64,000 nucleotides of DNA, taken from positions 310,001-374,000 of the forward strand of contig CAWEGB010000006.1 of assembly GCA_963808545.1 (NCBI GenBank). Reading direction: 5' to 3'. Below the pieces are notes generated by a model. It saw nothing but the letters and a program-made list of their open reading frames with translations, made no database searches and was not told the DNA's origin. A program made the translations under genes and the position numbers. Position 1 is the stretch's first letter. Each line of letters begins with the position of its first letter. Source of the DNA: JACVRW01 sp963808545 (GTDB lineage Bacteria > Actinomycetota > Thermoleophilia > Solirubrobacterales > Thermoleophilaceae). Positions 51,103 to 58,704 of the stretch are shown piece after piece.

Positions 51103-52662
51103 ATGCGCAACCCTGCTCTCCACGTCGCGCTGCGGGACTTCGCGCTGGAGGCCGCCGCGTTGCTCACCGACGACCTGAAGAGCGGCTCCGAGCTCGAGTT
51201 CGACGTGGTCGACGAGGGCGACCGCCGCGGCGCGGTCCTCTATCGCTACCAACCGCGCATCGGACCGTTCATCGCCGAGCGCTGGCCTCGCCTGCGTGAG
51301 CTCCAAGCCTGCCCGCCCGCCTGCCGGGAGCTCGGGGAGGGCGCCGCCACCTGGCTGAGGGTCAATGGCCTCCGCGGTGAGCAGGCCGAGCCCGCGCTCC
51401 GGGCGATGCTCGAGCGACTTTACGAGGACGCCACCAGCTTCGGCTTCCCCGAGGAGCGCTTCGAGCGCGTGTACCTCGAGGTCGAGGCCACGCTATACCA
51501 GGACGCGGTGCGCGACCGGGTGGTCGCCCCCCTGGACGGCGCGTGGATGGACGCCGAGCGGCTGGATCTGGGCGGCGGGTTGTCGCTGGTCCGCGGCGAC
51601 CATGCCGACGCTCCGGCGGAGGCGGTCTATCCCGAAGGCGGCGACGGAGCTCCCGCGCTCCTCTGCGTGCTCGATCGCGATACCGCCGCGCACGAGCGCC
51701 TCGGCGCGGTGGAGGCTCGCGAGCGCTTCGCCCGCCTGGTGACCGCCCTCCGGCTCTGGAGCCCGGGCGCCGTGAGCCTGGGAACGCCCGGCTGGCGTCG
51801 CAGCGACGGCGGGCGCTGGGTGGCTCTACCGATCGGAGCCAGCGGACGTGGGCGCGGCTCCGGCTGGATGCTGCCCGAGGGTCACGAGCGGGCCCTGCGC
51901 GAGTTCGTGGCCGCGCTCGACCTGTCATCGCCACCCCCGACGATCGCCTGGGCGCTCGAGCGGTTCGAGATGGGCTGCGACCGCGGCCGCGACTCCGAGG
52001 CGCTCTCGGACCACCTGCTCGCCCTGCGCGCCCTGCTCGACGCGAGCAGCGACGCCGGCGAGGTGAGCCTCGCCCGGCGGGCCGCGGCCCTGTGCGCCGA
52101 GGAAGCCCAGCGTCGCCACGTGCAGAGCCGCATCGAGGCTGCGGTGTCGCTCGAGAGGATCGTGATGGGCGGTGGGGGACCCGTGCCGGAGGACTCGCCG
52201 AGCGAGCTCGTCGCCGAGCTGGAGGGCCACGTGCGCGCGCTGCTGCGCGACGTCCTGTGCGGCTACCTCGACGCCGACCTCAAGAGCGTGGCCGACGACA
52301 TCCTGGTCGAGCTGGAACCCCCGGCACCGCCGCCGGAGCCGGAGCCGCTGGGCGAGATCCGCGCGCGCGACCTGCGCAAGGAGCGCGAGGCGGCGGCCCC
52401 GGCGCCGCTGATCGAGGAGGAGCCGGACTACGGCGAGGAGCCGGACGACACGGTGCTCTACGAGACGGAGCCCTTCCTCGACTACGAGCCGGAGGAGGAC
52501 GGGGAGAACGACTACGACACCTCGGAGCTCGAGCCGATCGCCGTCGCGACCGAGTCCGAGCTCGAGCTCGAGCCGCCGCCCGAGCAACCCGAGCTCGACG
52601 GCGTCACGGCGTCAGACGACTGGGCGCCGGACGAACCCGAGGATTATTCCGCCCCTGTCTGA
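51103..52662 (+). CDS. Unknown protein with HEPN-like C-terminal helical domain and acidic tail
   Basis: 519 residues from the ATG at 51103 (an in-frame ATG lies at 51049). Not recognised as a named family. An N-terminal alpha/beta region (LHVALRDFALEAAALLTDDL, AVLYRYQPRIGPFIAERWPR, LRVNGLRGEQAEPALRAMLE) leads to a helical part: ALERFEMGCDRGRDSEALSD, HLLALRALLDASSDAGEVSL, ARRAAALCAEEAQRR. That part reads like the HEPN fold of ApeA-type proteins, but the expected RxxxxH motif is replaced (SRIEAAVSLERIVMGG). The last 110 residues are Pro/Glu-rich and disordered (PPAPPPEPEPLGEIRARDLR, EEEPDYGEEPDDTVLYETEP). It stands alone, divergent from the phytoene-type synthase gene; two hairpins follow its stop. 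Confidence 0.5.
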   Translation: MRNPALHVALRDFALEAAALLTDDLKSGSELEFDVVDEGDRRGAVLYRYQPRIGPFIAERWPRLRELQACPPACRELGEGAATWLRVNGLRGEQAEPALRAMLERLYEDATSFGFPEERFERVYLEVEATLYQDAVRDRVVAPLDGAWMDAERLDLGGGLSLVRGDHADAPAEAVYPEGGDGAPALLCVLDRDTAAHERLGAVEARERFARLVTALRLWSPGAVSLGTPGWRRSDGGRWVALPIGASGRGRGSGWMLPEGHERALREFVAALDLSSPPPTIAWALERFEMGCDRGRDSEALSDHLLALRALLDASSDAGEVSLARRAAALCAEEAQRRHVQSRIEAAVSLERIVMGGGGPVPEDSPSELVAELEGHVRALLRDVLCGYLDADLKSVADDILVELEPPAPPPEPEPLGEIRARDLRKEREAAAPAPLIEEEPDYGEEPDDTVLYETEPFLDYEPEEDGENDYDTSELEPIAVATESELELEPPPEQPELDGVTASDDWAPDEPEDYSAPV

Positions 52663-52680
52663 TCAACGATCAGCCAGGGG
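52652..52680. terminator. Hairpin 1 between convergent genes
   Basis: CCCCTG-t-CTGATC and GATCAG-c-CAGGGG pair almost perfectly around AAC. It overlaps the last codons and TGA of the preceding gene and resembles the next hairpin. Confidence 0.6.
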
Positions 52681-52690
52681 CTAAAGGCTG

Positions 52691-52719
52691 CCCCCGTCTG
52701 ATCACCGATCGGCCGGGGG
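52691..52719. terminator. Hairpin 2 between convergent genes
   Basis: CCCCCG-TCT-GATC and GATC-GGC-CGGGGG pair around ACC. Direct copy of hairpin 1 with changes that keep pairing. A third, partial unit CCCGTCTGACCACC starts at 52730. Together they insulate two convergent operons. Confidence 0.6.
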
Positions 52720-52755
52720 AGACGGCGCTCCCGTCTGACCACCGCGCCGCGGGCC

Positions 52756-53820
52756 TCAGCCGAACAGGTACTCGTCCACCCGCTCCAGTCCGGCGAGGTC
52801 GTGCACGTCCTCGTCGAGCTGCGGTATCTCGATCATCGGGCTGCGGCGCAGGCGTTTGCGGAGGCGGTCGAGGTTGGCCCGGTCGCGGGCGGCCAGGCGG
52901 CGTTCGTCCTCCCAGGTGGCCAGCACCTTGGCCGCCAGCGGCTCGCCCACTAGCTCCTCGACCTCGTCGGACACATCGTCGGCCGGCAGCTCGCGGCGCA
53001 CACGGTTGGCCACGATCCCGGCAAAGGGGAGGCCGGCGTCGAGCAGGCGGTGGTGAAAGAACGCGGCGTCCTCCATCGCGTCCGTGCTGGGTGACGTGAC
53101 GAGGACGAAGGCGGTTCGGCTGTCGGCCAGCAACCGGTTGACGCCCTCGGAGCGCTCGCGAAAGCCCGCGGCCATGTCTCCGAAGCTCTGGAAGAAGCCC
53201 GACAGGTCCTCGAGCAGGTCGATCCCGGTGGCCCGCTTCATCACCGAGAACAGCATCCCCGTCCCGCGACCGAACACCTTGAGGCCGAGGAACCCGGGAG
53301 CGGTGAAGAACTGCAGCGAGCGCGAGTCGATGAACGCGGCCAGCTTCTTGGGCGCGTCGATGAAGTCGAGCGCGTTGCGGGTGGGGGGCGTGTCGAGGAC
53401 GAGCAGGTCGTAGCGCCCCTGCTGATGGAGCTCGTGCAGCTTCTCCATGGCCATGTACTCCTGCGACCCGGCCACGGCGTTCGAGAGCTCCTGATAGATC
53501 CGGTTAGAGAGGACGGCGTCCCGGGTCTTCGCGTCGGGCGCGTGCCATTCGATCAGGTCGTCGAAGGTCCGCTTGGCGTCCAGCATCATCGCCCACAGCT
53601 CGCCGTCCACGTCGGCGTCCACCCGACTCTCCTCGTTGCCGAGCTCGGCGAGCCCGAGCGAGCCGGCCAGCCGCTTGGCGGGGTCGATGGTCAGCACCGC
53701 GACCTTCTTGCCGCGGGCGGCCATCCCCAGCGCGATGGCGGCGGAGGTGGTGGTCTTGCCCACCCCGCCCGAGCCCGCGCAGATGCAGATGCTCTTGCGC
53801 TCGAGCCAGTTCTCGATCAC
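52756..53820 (-). CDS. ArsA/Get3-like ATPase, second of pair
   Basis: 354 residues. Deviant Walker A SICICAGSGGVGKTTTSAAI with the signature Lys, AVLTIDPAKRLAGSLGL, switch II VLDTPPTRNALDFIDAP and ANRVRRELPADDVSD at the nucleotide end. This is the ArsA/Get3 SIMIBI fold with Asp-Pro-Ala-Lys switch I, the actinobacterial form usually found as a pair beside whiB2-like genes. It acts in the cytoplasm, maybe in membrane-protein targeting or metal handling; arsenite CxC sites are not seen. GTG start overlaps the upstream ATPase stop (GTGA). 33 C-terminal residues follow the conserved core. Confidence 0.85.
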   Translation of the reverse strand: MIENWLERKSICICAGSGGVGKTTTSAAIALGMAARGKKVAVLTIDPAKRLAGSLGLAELGNEESRVDADVDGELWAMMLDAKRTFDDLIEWHAPDAKTRDAVLSNRIYQELSNAVAGSQEYMAMEKLHELHQQGRYDLLVLDTPPTRNALDFIDAPKKLAAFIDSRSLQFFTAPGFLGLKVFGRGTGMLFSVMKRATGIDLLEDLSGFFQSFGDMAAGFRERSEGVNRLLADSRTAFVLVTSPSTDAMEDAAFFHHRLLDAGLPFAGIVANRVRRELPADDVSDEVEELVGEPLAAKVLATWEDERRLAARDRANLDRLRKRLRRSPMIEIPQLDEDVHDLAGLERVDEYLFG

Positions 53821-54740
53821 AGCGACTCCTCGAGCAGCAGCGACAGCTCCCGCAGCTCGGCGCGACCGAGCGAGGGGGCGAACAGGAAGGGCAGGGTGCT
53901 CACGGTGGCGCCCGCCTCCATGCGCAGACGGGCCAGCTGCTCGCGCTGGCCGGCCGCGCGCCGGTGCTCGCGCAGCGCGGTGGCAAGCGCCGCCCGGGCC
54001 GCGTCGCCGCCGCGCCCGTCGATGCTCTGGAGCGCCTTGACGTCGCTCGCCTCGTAGCGCTCCGGATAGAGCCCGTTGACCACGATGGCGTCCAGCGCCA
54101 TGTCGTCCTCGGCCAGCCGGTCCTCGAGCTCGAGCGTCTCCGCCACCGGCATCTCCTCCGGCAGGGCCGCCGAGACGATCCCGGTGCTGCGGGGATCGCG
54201 GGTGAACTCGTCGATGCGCCCGGCCTGACGGCCGATCGGCCCCGCCCGGGCGATGCGCGCGTAGGTCCCGGGGGCCCGCAGCAGCGCGAGCCCGTGGCCG
54301 GTGGCGGGCGCGTCGACGATCGCCAGGTCGAACACCGATCCACCGGTGCGGCGCTCGAGCTGGGCCAGGTCCCAGATCTTGCCCATCGTCACCAGCTCGC
54401 TCACACCGGGCGCGGCCGCCGTGAGCAGCTGGAAGATGCGGCTGCCGCCCAGCAGCCCGGCCAGCGTGCCCGAGCGCAGCTGATGGCGCAGCCACTCCTC
54501 CATGGCCAGCTTGGGATCGATCGAGAGGCCGAACAGGTTCTCGTCGAGCTTGACCTCCTTGTGGCCGCGAGCCCCTCGCCCGAACAACCCGAGCAGGCGC
54601 TGCTGCTCAGCCACCTCGACCACCACAGTGCGGCGCCCACGGCGCGCGGCGGCCATCCCGAGCGCAGCGGCGATCGTGGTCTTGCCTGTGCCGCCCTTCC
54701 CCATGACGAGGAGCAGCCGTCTGTCGAGAACCGTTGTCAT
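53817..54740 (-). CDS. ArsA/Get3-like ATPase, first of pair
   Basis: 307 residues, the partner of the 52756 ATPase. Walker A RLLLVMGKGGTGKTTIAAAL, VVVEVAEQQRLLGLFGR replaces the TDPAH switch I, and switch II is FDLAIVDAPATGHGLALLRA. The Gly-Lys-Gly-Gly-Thr-Gly-Lys P-loop is canonical and predicts ATPase activity, while the departures in switch I make it a degenerate partner, as in heterodimeric Get3-like pairs. The two genes overlap GTGA. Divergent from the SIS gene. Confidence 0.83.
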   Translation of the reverse strand: MTTVLDRRLLLVMGKGGTGKTTIAAALGMAAARRGRRTVVVEVAEQQRLLGLFGRGARGHKEVKLDENLFGLSIDPKLAMEEWLRHQLRSGTLAGLLGGSRIFQLLTAAAPGVSELVTMGKIWDLAQLERRTGGSVFDLAIVDAPATGHGLALLRAPGTYARIARAGPIGRQAGRIDEFTRDPRSTGIVSAALPEEMPVAETLELEDRLAEDDMALDAIVVNGLYPERYEASDVKALQSIDGRGGDAARAALATALREHRRAAGQREQLARLRMEAGATVSTLPFLFAPSLGRAELRELSLLLEESL

Positions 54741-54762
54741 GCCCGGACCAGTGGTCTCACGC

Positions 54763-54768
54763 TAGCTT
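54763..54768 (+). promoter_or_regulatory. Leaderless-type -10 box (TAGCTT)
   Basis: TAGCTT followed by 7 bases and the ATG at 54776. Confidence 0.45.
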
Positions 54769-54775
54769 GGCACCC

Positions 54776-55750
54776 ATGAACGAGCTTGAACGAGCCATTC
54801 ACGCCCAGCCGGACGAGCTGAGGCGGCTGGCGTCATTGGAGCTGCCGGCCGGCATACGGCGGCTGGCCGGCGGCGAGCGGGTGTGGCTGGTGGGCACGGG
54901 CACCAGCCTGCACGCGGCGGAGCTCGGCGCCGCGATGTTCGCCCGCGCCGGTGTGGACGCGCGCTTCGCGTCCTCGATGGAGTTCGCCCGCTGGGCGCCG
55001 CTGCGCGCCGGCGACGCCGTGGTGGTGCTCACGCACACGGGCGAGACCGCCTACGCCCAGGCCTCGCGCCGGCGGGCCCTGGACGCGGGCGCGGAGACAC
55101 TCACCATCACGGCCGACGGCGTGGTGGACTGGCCGGAGGCGATCACCACCGGCCCGAAGGAGCGCTCGCACACCTACACCCGTAGCTACAGCGGCGCGCT
55201 CGCGGTGCTGGCACTGATCGCGGCCGAGCTCGGCGCCGACGGGCTCGGCCCCGATGCGGTGGTGGCCGCGGCCGACGCCACGGAGAAGGCGATCGCCGAT
55301 CCCGGCATCGAAGGGTTGCCCGAGCCCGCCCGTCTGCTCGTGCTCACCGGCTCGGGGCCGGGCGCGGTGACCGCGCGCGAGGGGGCGCTCAAGCTGCGCG
55401 AGGCGGCTCGAGTGACGGCGGAGGGCTACGACGCCGAGATGCTGCTGCACGGCTCAGCCGTGCCCCTCGGGCCGCAGGACGCAATCATCGTGCTCGGCGG
55501 CGGACGCGACGGGGACGACTTCCTGGGGCAGCTGGCCAATGCTTCCCGCGCCGAGGACGTGCCCACCGCCGAGCTCGACCAGGCCACGCCCGCCGACGAG
55601 CTGATGGCTCAGATCCCCCTCACGGCACGCCTGCAGCTGCTCGCGGCCGAGCGCGCCCGGGCCGGCGGGCACGATCCGGATCTCGTGATCACGGGCGCCT
55701 GGGACGACGAGCGCCTGTGGGCCACGGGTGCTCCGAGCGGGCCCCAGTAG
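54776..55750 (+). CDS. SIS domain protein, GlmS isomerase-domain-like
   Basis: 324 residues with two SIS domains, no glutaminase domain. First: ERVWLVGTGTSLHAAELGAA, SMEFARWAPLRAGDAVVVLT, HTGETAYAQASRRRALDAGA. Second: ARLLVLTGSGPGAVTAREGA, LKLREAARVTAEGYDAEMLL, HGSAVPLGPQDAI. The wording EGALKLRE and THTGET matches the isomerase half of glucosamine-6-phosphate synthase and sugar-isomerase relatives (AgaS/FrlB type). It may isomerise or deglycate amino-sugar phosphates. Glu in KLREAARVTAEGYDAE fits the catalytic helix. Monocistronic; hairpin downstream at 55800. Confidence 0.82.
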   Translation: MNELERAIHAQPDELRRLASLELPAGIRRLAGGERVWLVGTGTSLHAAELGAAMFARAGVDARFASSMEFARWAPLRAGDAVVVLTHTGETAYAQASRRRALDAGAETLTITADGVVDWPEAITTGPKERSHTYTRSYSGALAVLALIAAELGADGLGPDAVVAAADATEKAIADPGIEGLPEPARLLVLTGSGPGAVTAREGALKLREAARVTAEGYDAEMLLHGSAVPLGPQDAIIVLGGGRDGDDFLGQLANASRAEDVPTAELDQATPADELMAQIPLTARLQLLAAERARAGGHDPDLVITGAWDDERLWATGAPSGPQ

Positions 55751-55760
55751 CGCATCCGCC

Positions 55761-55786
55761 GGAAGGAATCGCCTCCGCACGTGCGA
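55761..55786. repeat. 26-base direct repeat, copy 1 (palindromic core)
   Basis: GGAAGGAATC-GC-CTCCGCAC followed by GTGCGA. Contains the perfect palindrome CGCACGTGCG. Copy 2 at 55839-55864 differs at two adjacent bases. Confidence 0.6.
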
Positions 55787-55799
55787 GATCGCATCGTGC

Positions 55800-55820
55800 G
55801 CAGCCGGCCAGGCCGGCTGC
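55800..55820. terminator. Hairpin after the SIS gene
   Basis: GCAGCCGGCC-A-GGCCGGCTGC, ten perfect base pairs, between the two direct repeats, 50 bases after the SIS gene stop. Confidence 0.6.
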
Positions 55821-55838
55821 TTCGCCAGGGGCTCCCGT

Positions 55839-55864
55839 GGAAGGAATCCTCTCCGCACGTGCGA
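55839..55864. repeat. 26-base direct repeat, copy 2 (palindromic core)
   Basis: GGAAGGAATC-CT-CTCCGCAC then GTGCGA, ending 14 bases before the parA ATG. Placement suggests a regulatory role for the parA-ftsZ pair or a parS-like site. Confidence 0.6.
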
Positions 55865-55877
55865 ATAGGCACTGCGT

Positions 55878-56645
55878 ATGACTCCCCCGGCCAAGGTCAT
55901 CGCCTTCACCAACCAGAAGGGCGGCGTCGCCAAGACGACCACCACCCTCAACCTCGCGGCGGCGTTCGTCGAACGGGGGCACCGAGTGCTCTGCGTCGAC
56001 CTCGACCCGCAGGGCAATCTCACGATGAGCCAGGGGATCGACCCCGACACCCTCGAGGCGTCGATGTACGACGTGCTCGTCCACGGGCTCTCGATCCGAG
56101 AGGTGATCCGCAAGCGCGAGGTGGACGTGGCCTGCGCGTCGATCGACCTCGCCGGCGCCGAGATCGCGATGTCCACGATGATCGGCCGAGAGCGCGCGCT
56201 GAAGAAGGCGTTCGCGCCCGTTCTCGAGGACTACGACTACATCTTCATCGACACGCCGCCCAGCCTCGGGCTGCTCACGATCAACGCGCTGACGGCGTCC
56301 CAGAAGGTGATCGTCCCCGTGCAGTGCGAGTATCTGTCCATGCGCGGGCTGATCCAGCTCCAGAACACGCTGTCGATGGTGCGTGAGGAGCTCAACCCGG
56401 ACATCGAGATCGAGGGGATCCTGCCCACGCTCGTCGACAACCGCACGGTGCACGCCAAGGAGGCGATCGAGATCCTCGAGGAGAACTTCGGCGATCGCGT
56501 CTTCGCGTCGCGCATCAACAAGACGGTGCGGTTCGCCGAGGCGCCGGTGAAGGGAATGTCGGTGCTCAAGTACGACCCGGACGGCAAGGCGGCCTACGCC
56601 TACCGTCAGCTAGCTGAGGAGGTCCTGGCGAATGGCAAGCGGTAA
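55878..56645 (+). CDS. ParA/Soj-type partition ATPase
   Basis: 255 residues. Deviant Walker A KVIAFTNQKGGVAKTTTTLN (KGGVAKTT), Walker A' VLCVDLDPQGNLTMSQGIDP, Walker B YIFIDTPPSLGLLTINALTA. The middle EGILPTLVDNRTVHAKEAIE matches chromosomal Soj/ParA rather than MinD. It binds DNA non-specifically and forms gradients that move cargo or chromosomes. No parB is next to it; the partner is instead an extended FtsZ. The stop lies 14 bases inside the ftsZ gene. Confidence 0.93.
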   Translation: MTPPAKVIAFTNQKGGVAKTTTTLNLAAAFVERGHRVLCVDLDPQGNLTMSQGIDPDTLEASMYDVLVHGLSIREVIRKREVDVACASIDLAGAEIAMSTMIGRERALKKAFAPVLEDYDYIFIDTPPSLGLLTINALTASQKVIVPVQCEYLSMRGLIQLQNTLSMVREELNPDIEIEGILPTLVDNRTVHAKEAIEILEENFGDRVFASRINKTVRFAEAPVKGMSVLKYDPDGKAAYAYRQLAEEVLANGKR

Positions 56646-58176
56646 CCGGGCGAGCATGCGCGAGGGTCCCCTCGCCCAGCTCTTCCGCAAGACGGAAGAG
56701 AACGAGTCCGGTGCGAAGCCGGCCGAGCCGAAGGCCGGCAAGCCGCTGCCCGAGGGCGGGCCGGCTCCGCAGGCCACCCGTCAGGCTCCCGAACCTCAGG
56801 CGAATCGCGAGGGCGCAGCTCCGCCCGACCACGTCGAGCGCAGCGCGCCCGCGCCTGACCCCGTCGGCGGCCGCATGACCGAGGCCGCCCGCCGCGCCGA
56901 GGAGCGCGAGGAGCGCCGTCGCGAGCGGCGCGAGCAGACGGGCCGCTACCAGGGCGTGCCCACTCCCGAGGAGCGCCTGCGCTCCGTCTTCTCGGCGGAC
57001 ATCCCGGAGAACATCCTCGACCGCGACGAGCCCTCTCGCCGCGGCCCCGACCCGGCCGACCGCGAGCCGCTGCCGATGATCAGCGCGATGTCGAGCGGCG
57101 TCACCGAGCCGCTCCTGCGCGTGGTGGGCGTGGGCGGAGCCGGCGTCAACGCCGTCAACCGCATGATCGAGGCCGAGGTGGAGGGCGTGGAGTTCGTCGC
57201 CGTCAACACCGACATGCAGTCGCTCGAGGGCTCGGGCGCCAAGACCCGCGTCCACATCGGCAGCGACCTCACCCGTGGGCTGGGCTCCGGATCAGATCCC
57301 GAGCTCGGACGCGCCGCTGCCGTGGAGAGCTACGACGAGCTCAAGGGCCTGCTCAAGGGCTCGGACATGGTCTTCATCACTGCCGGCTCCGGCGGCGGCA
57401 CCGGCACCGGGGCCGCGCCCGTGGTGGCCCGCATCTCGCGCGAGATCGGCGCCCTCACCGTGGGCGTCGTCACCAAGCCGTTCTCGTTTGAGGGCGTGCG
57501 CCGCGGCGAGCAGGCCGACCGAGGCGTCGAGGAGCTCGCCCGTGAGGTCGACACGCTGATCGTGATCCCCAACTCGCGGCTGCTCTCCGTGCTCGACAAG
57601 TCGACCTCGATGGTGGAGGCCTTCCGCGTGGCCGACGACGTGCTGCGCCAAGGCGTCCAGGGCATCTCCGACCTGATCACCCTGCCGGGCCTGATCAACC
57701 TCGACTTCGCCGACGTGCGCACGATCATGGCCGAGGCCGGTCAGGCGCTGCTCGGCATCGGGATGGGCACCGGCGAGCGGCGCGGCATGGACGCGGTGGA
57801 GCACGCCATCGAGTCGCCGCTGCTGGAGACCTCGCTCGAGGGGGCCCGCTCGATCCTGCTCTCGGTCACCGGTGGCCGCGACCTCTCCCTGTGGGAGGTC
57901 AACGAGGCCGCCAAGGCGGTGTCCGAGGCCGCGCACCCGGACGCGAACATCATCTTCGGGGCGATGGTCGACGAGAAGATCGAGGATCAGGTCTGGGTCA
58001 CCGTGGTGGCCACGGGCTACGGCGACCGCCCGCTGCAGCGCGCCGCGCCTCGGCTCGAGTCCGGCCGGATCCCGGCAGACGCCGAGCCGCGGGTCAGGCG
58101 GTCACGCGAGCGTGAGCGCCAGACGGCCGGCCGGCTCAGCGACATCGACGTGCCGGAGTTCATCCCTCGAGGCTGA
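56632..58176 (+). CDS. ftsZ: FtsZ-family tubulin homologue with a long N-terminal extension
   Basis: 514 residues. Tubulin/FtsZ core from about residue 153: LLRVVGVGGAGVNAVNRMIE, FVAVNTDMQSLEGSGAKTRV, the GTP G-box FITAGSGGGTGTGAAPVVAR, and the T7-loop GLINLDFADVRTIM with catalytic Asp residues. The C-terminal peptide DIDVPEFIPRG resembles the FtsZ tail that binds FtsA/SepF/ZipA. The first 150 residues are low complexity, Pro/Glu/Arg-rich, with a charged helix EAARRAEEREERRRERREQT, unlike normal FtsZ (about 390 residues). Start ATG is inside parA. It could be the main FtsZ or a second tubulin; no dcw genes are in view. Confidence 0.93.
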   Translation: MASGNRASMREGPLAQLFRKTEENESGAKPAEPKAGKPLPEGGPAPQATRQAPEPQANREGAAPPDHVERSAPAPDPVGGRMTEAARRAEEREERRRERREQTGRYQGVPTPEERLRSVFSADIPENILDRDEPSRRGPDPADREPLPMISAMSSGVTEPLLRVVGVGGAGVNAVNRMIEAEVEGVEFVAVNTDMQSLEGSGAKTRVHIGSDLTRGLGSGSDPELGRAAAVESYDELKGLLKGSDMVFITAGSGGGTGTGAAPVVARISREIGALTVGVVTKPFSFEGVRRGEQADRGVEELAREVDTLIVIPNSRLLSVLDKSTSMVEAFRVADDVLRQGVQGISDLITLPGLINLDFADVRTIMAEAGQALLGIGMGTGERRGMDAVEHAIESPLLETSLEGARSILLSVTGGRDLSLWEVNEAAKAVSEAAHPDANIIFGAMVDEKIEDQVWVTVVATGYGDRPLQRAAPRLESGRIPADAEPRVRRSRERERQTAGRLSDIDVPEFIPRG

Positions 58177-58215
58177 TTCCGGGCCGCCGGGCGGCGGCGC
58201 GGGGCCTCAACTCCC

Positions 58216-58704
58216 ATGCAGGACCTGGGCCTGGTCTTCAAGAGGCTGGTCCTCGTGTTCTGGACGGTCTACTTCACGTCGGTCGCCCTGACCAGCCTGG
58301 TCAACCTGCTGGACGAGCTCGGGGCGTTCGAGTGGAGCTTCCTCGACTCCGGCAACTACGAGTACCTGCGCTCGGTCCTGGAGGTGTACGAAGCCGGGTC
58401 GGCCATCACGGCGGTGCTGCTGGCGGGCGCCTTCCTGATCGAGGCGATCGCCGCGGCGCTGTTCTGGCGGGCGCTGCTCGCGTTCGCCCGGGGAGGCCGC
58501 GGCCTGTCCGCGGTGTGGGCGGCGCTCTGCGGTGGCCTGCTCGTGTCGATCCTCTTCGTGCTGGTGACCGAGTTCTTCGTGGCCTACGGCTCGGAGTCCG
58601 TGTATCCCGAGCTGTTCCTGATCATGCTGGGCTCGGCCGTGGCCTTCGTGCTGATCCCGGACGACGCGGAGTTGGGCGGCGGCGGGGATACGCTGGCCGC
58701 ATGA
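58216..58704 (+). CDS. Small integral membrane protein of unknown function
   Basis: 162 residues with four membrane segments: VFKRLVLVFWTVYFTSVALT, AGSAITAVLLAGAFLIEAIA, VWAALCGGLLVSILFVLVTE, LFLIMLGSAVAFVLI. The extracellular loop between 1 and 2 is acidic (LLDELGAFEWSFLDSGNYEY). No family recognised. The terminal LGGGGDTLAA overlaps the next gene (ATGA), so it is cotranscribed with gamma-glutamyltransferase, 40 bases after ftsZ. Confidence 0.7.
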   Translation: MQDLGLVFKRLVLVFWTVYFTSVALTSLVNLLDELGAFEWSFLDSGNYEYLRSVLEVYEAGSAITAVLLAGAFLIEAIAAALFWRALLAFARGGRGLSAVWAALCGGLLVSILFVLVTEFFVAYGSESVYPELFLIMLGSAVAFVLIPDDAELGGGGDTLAA

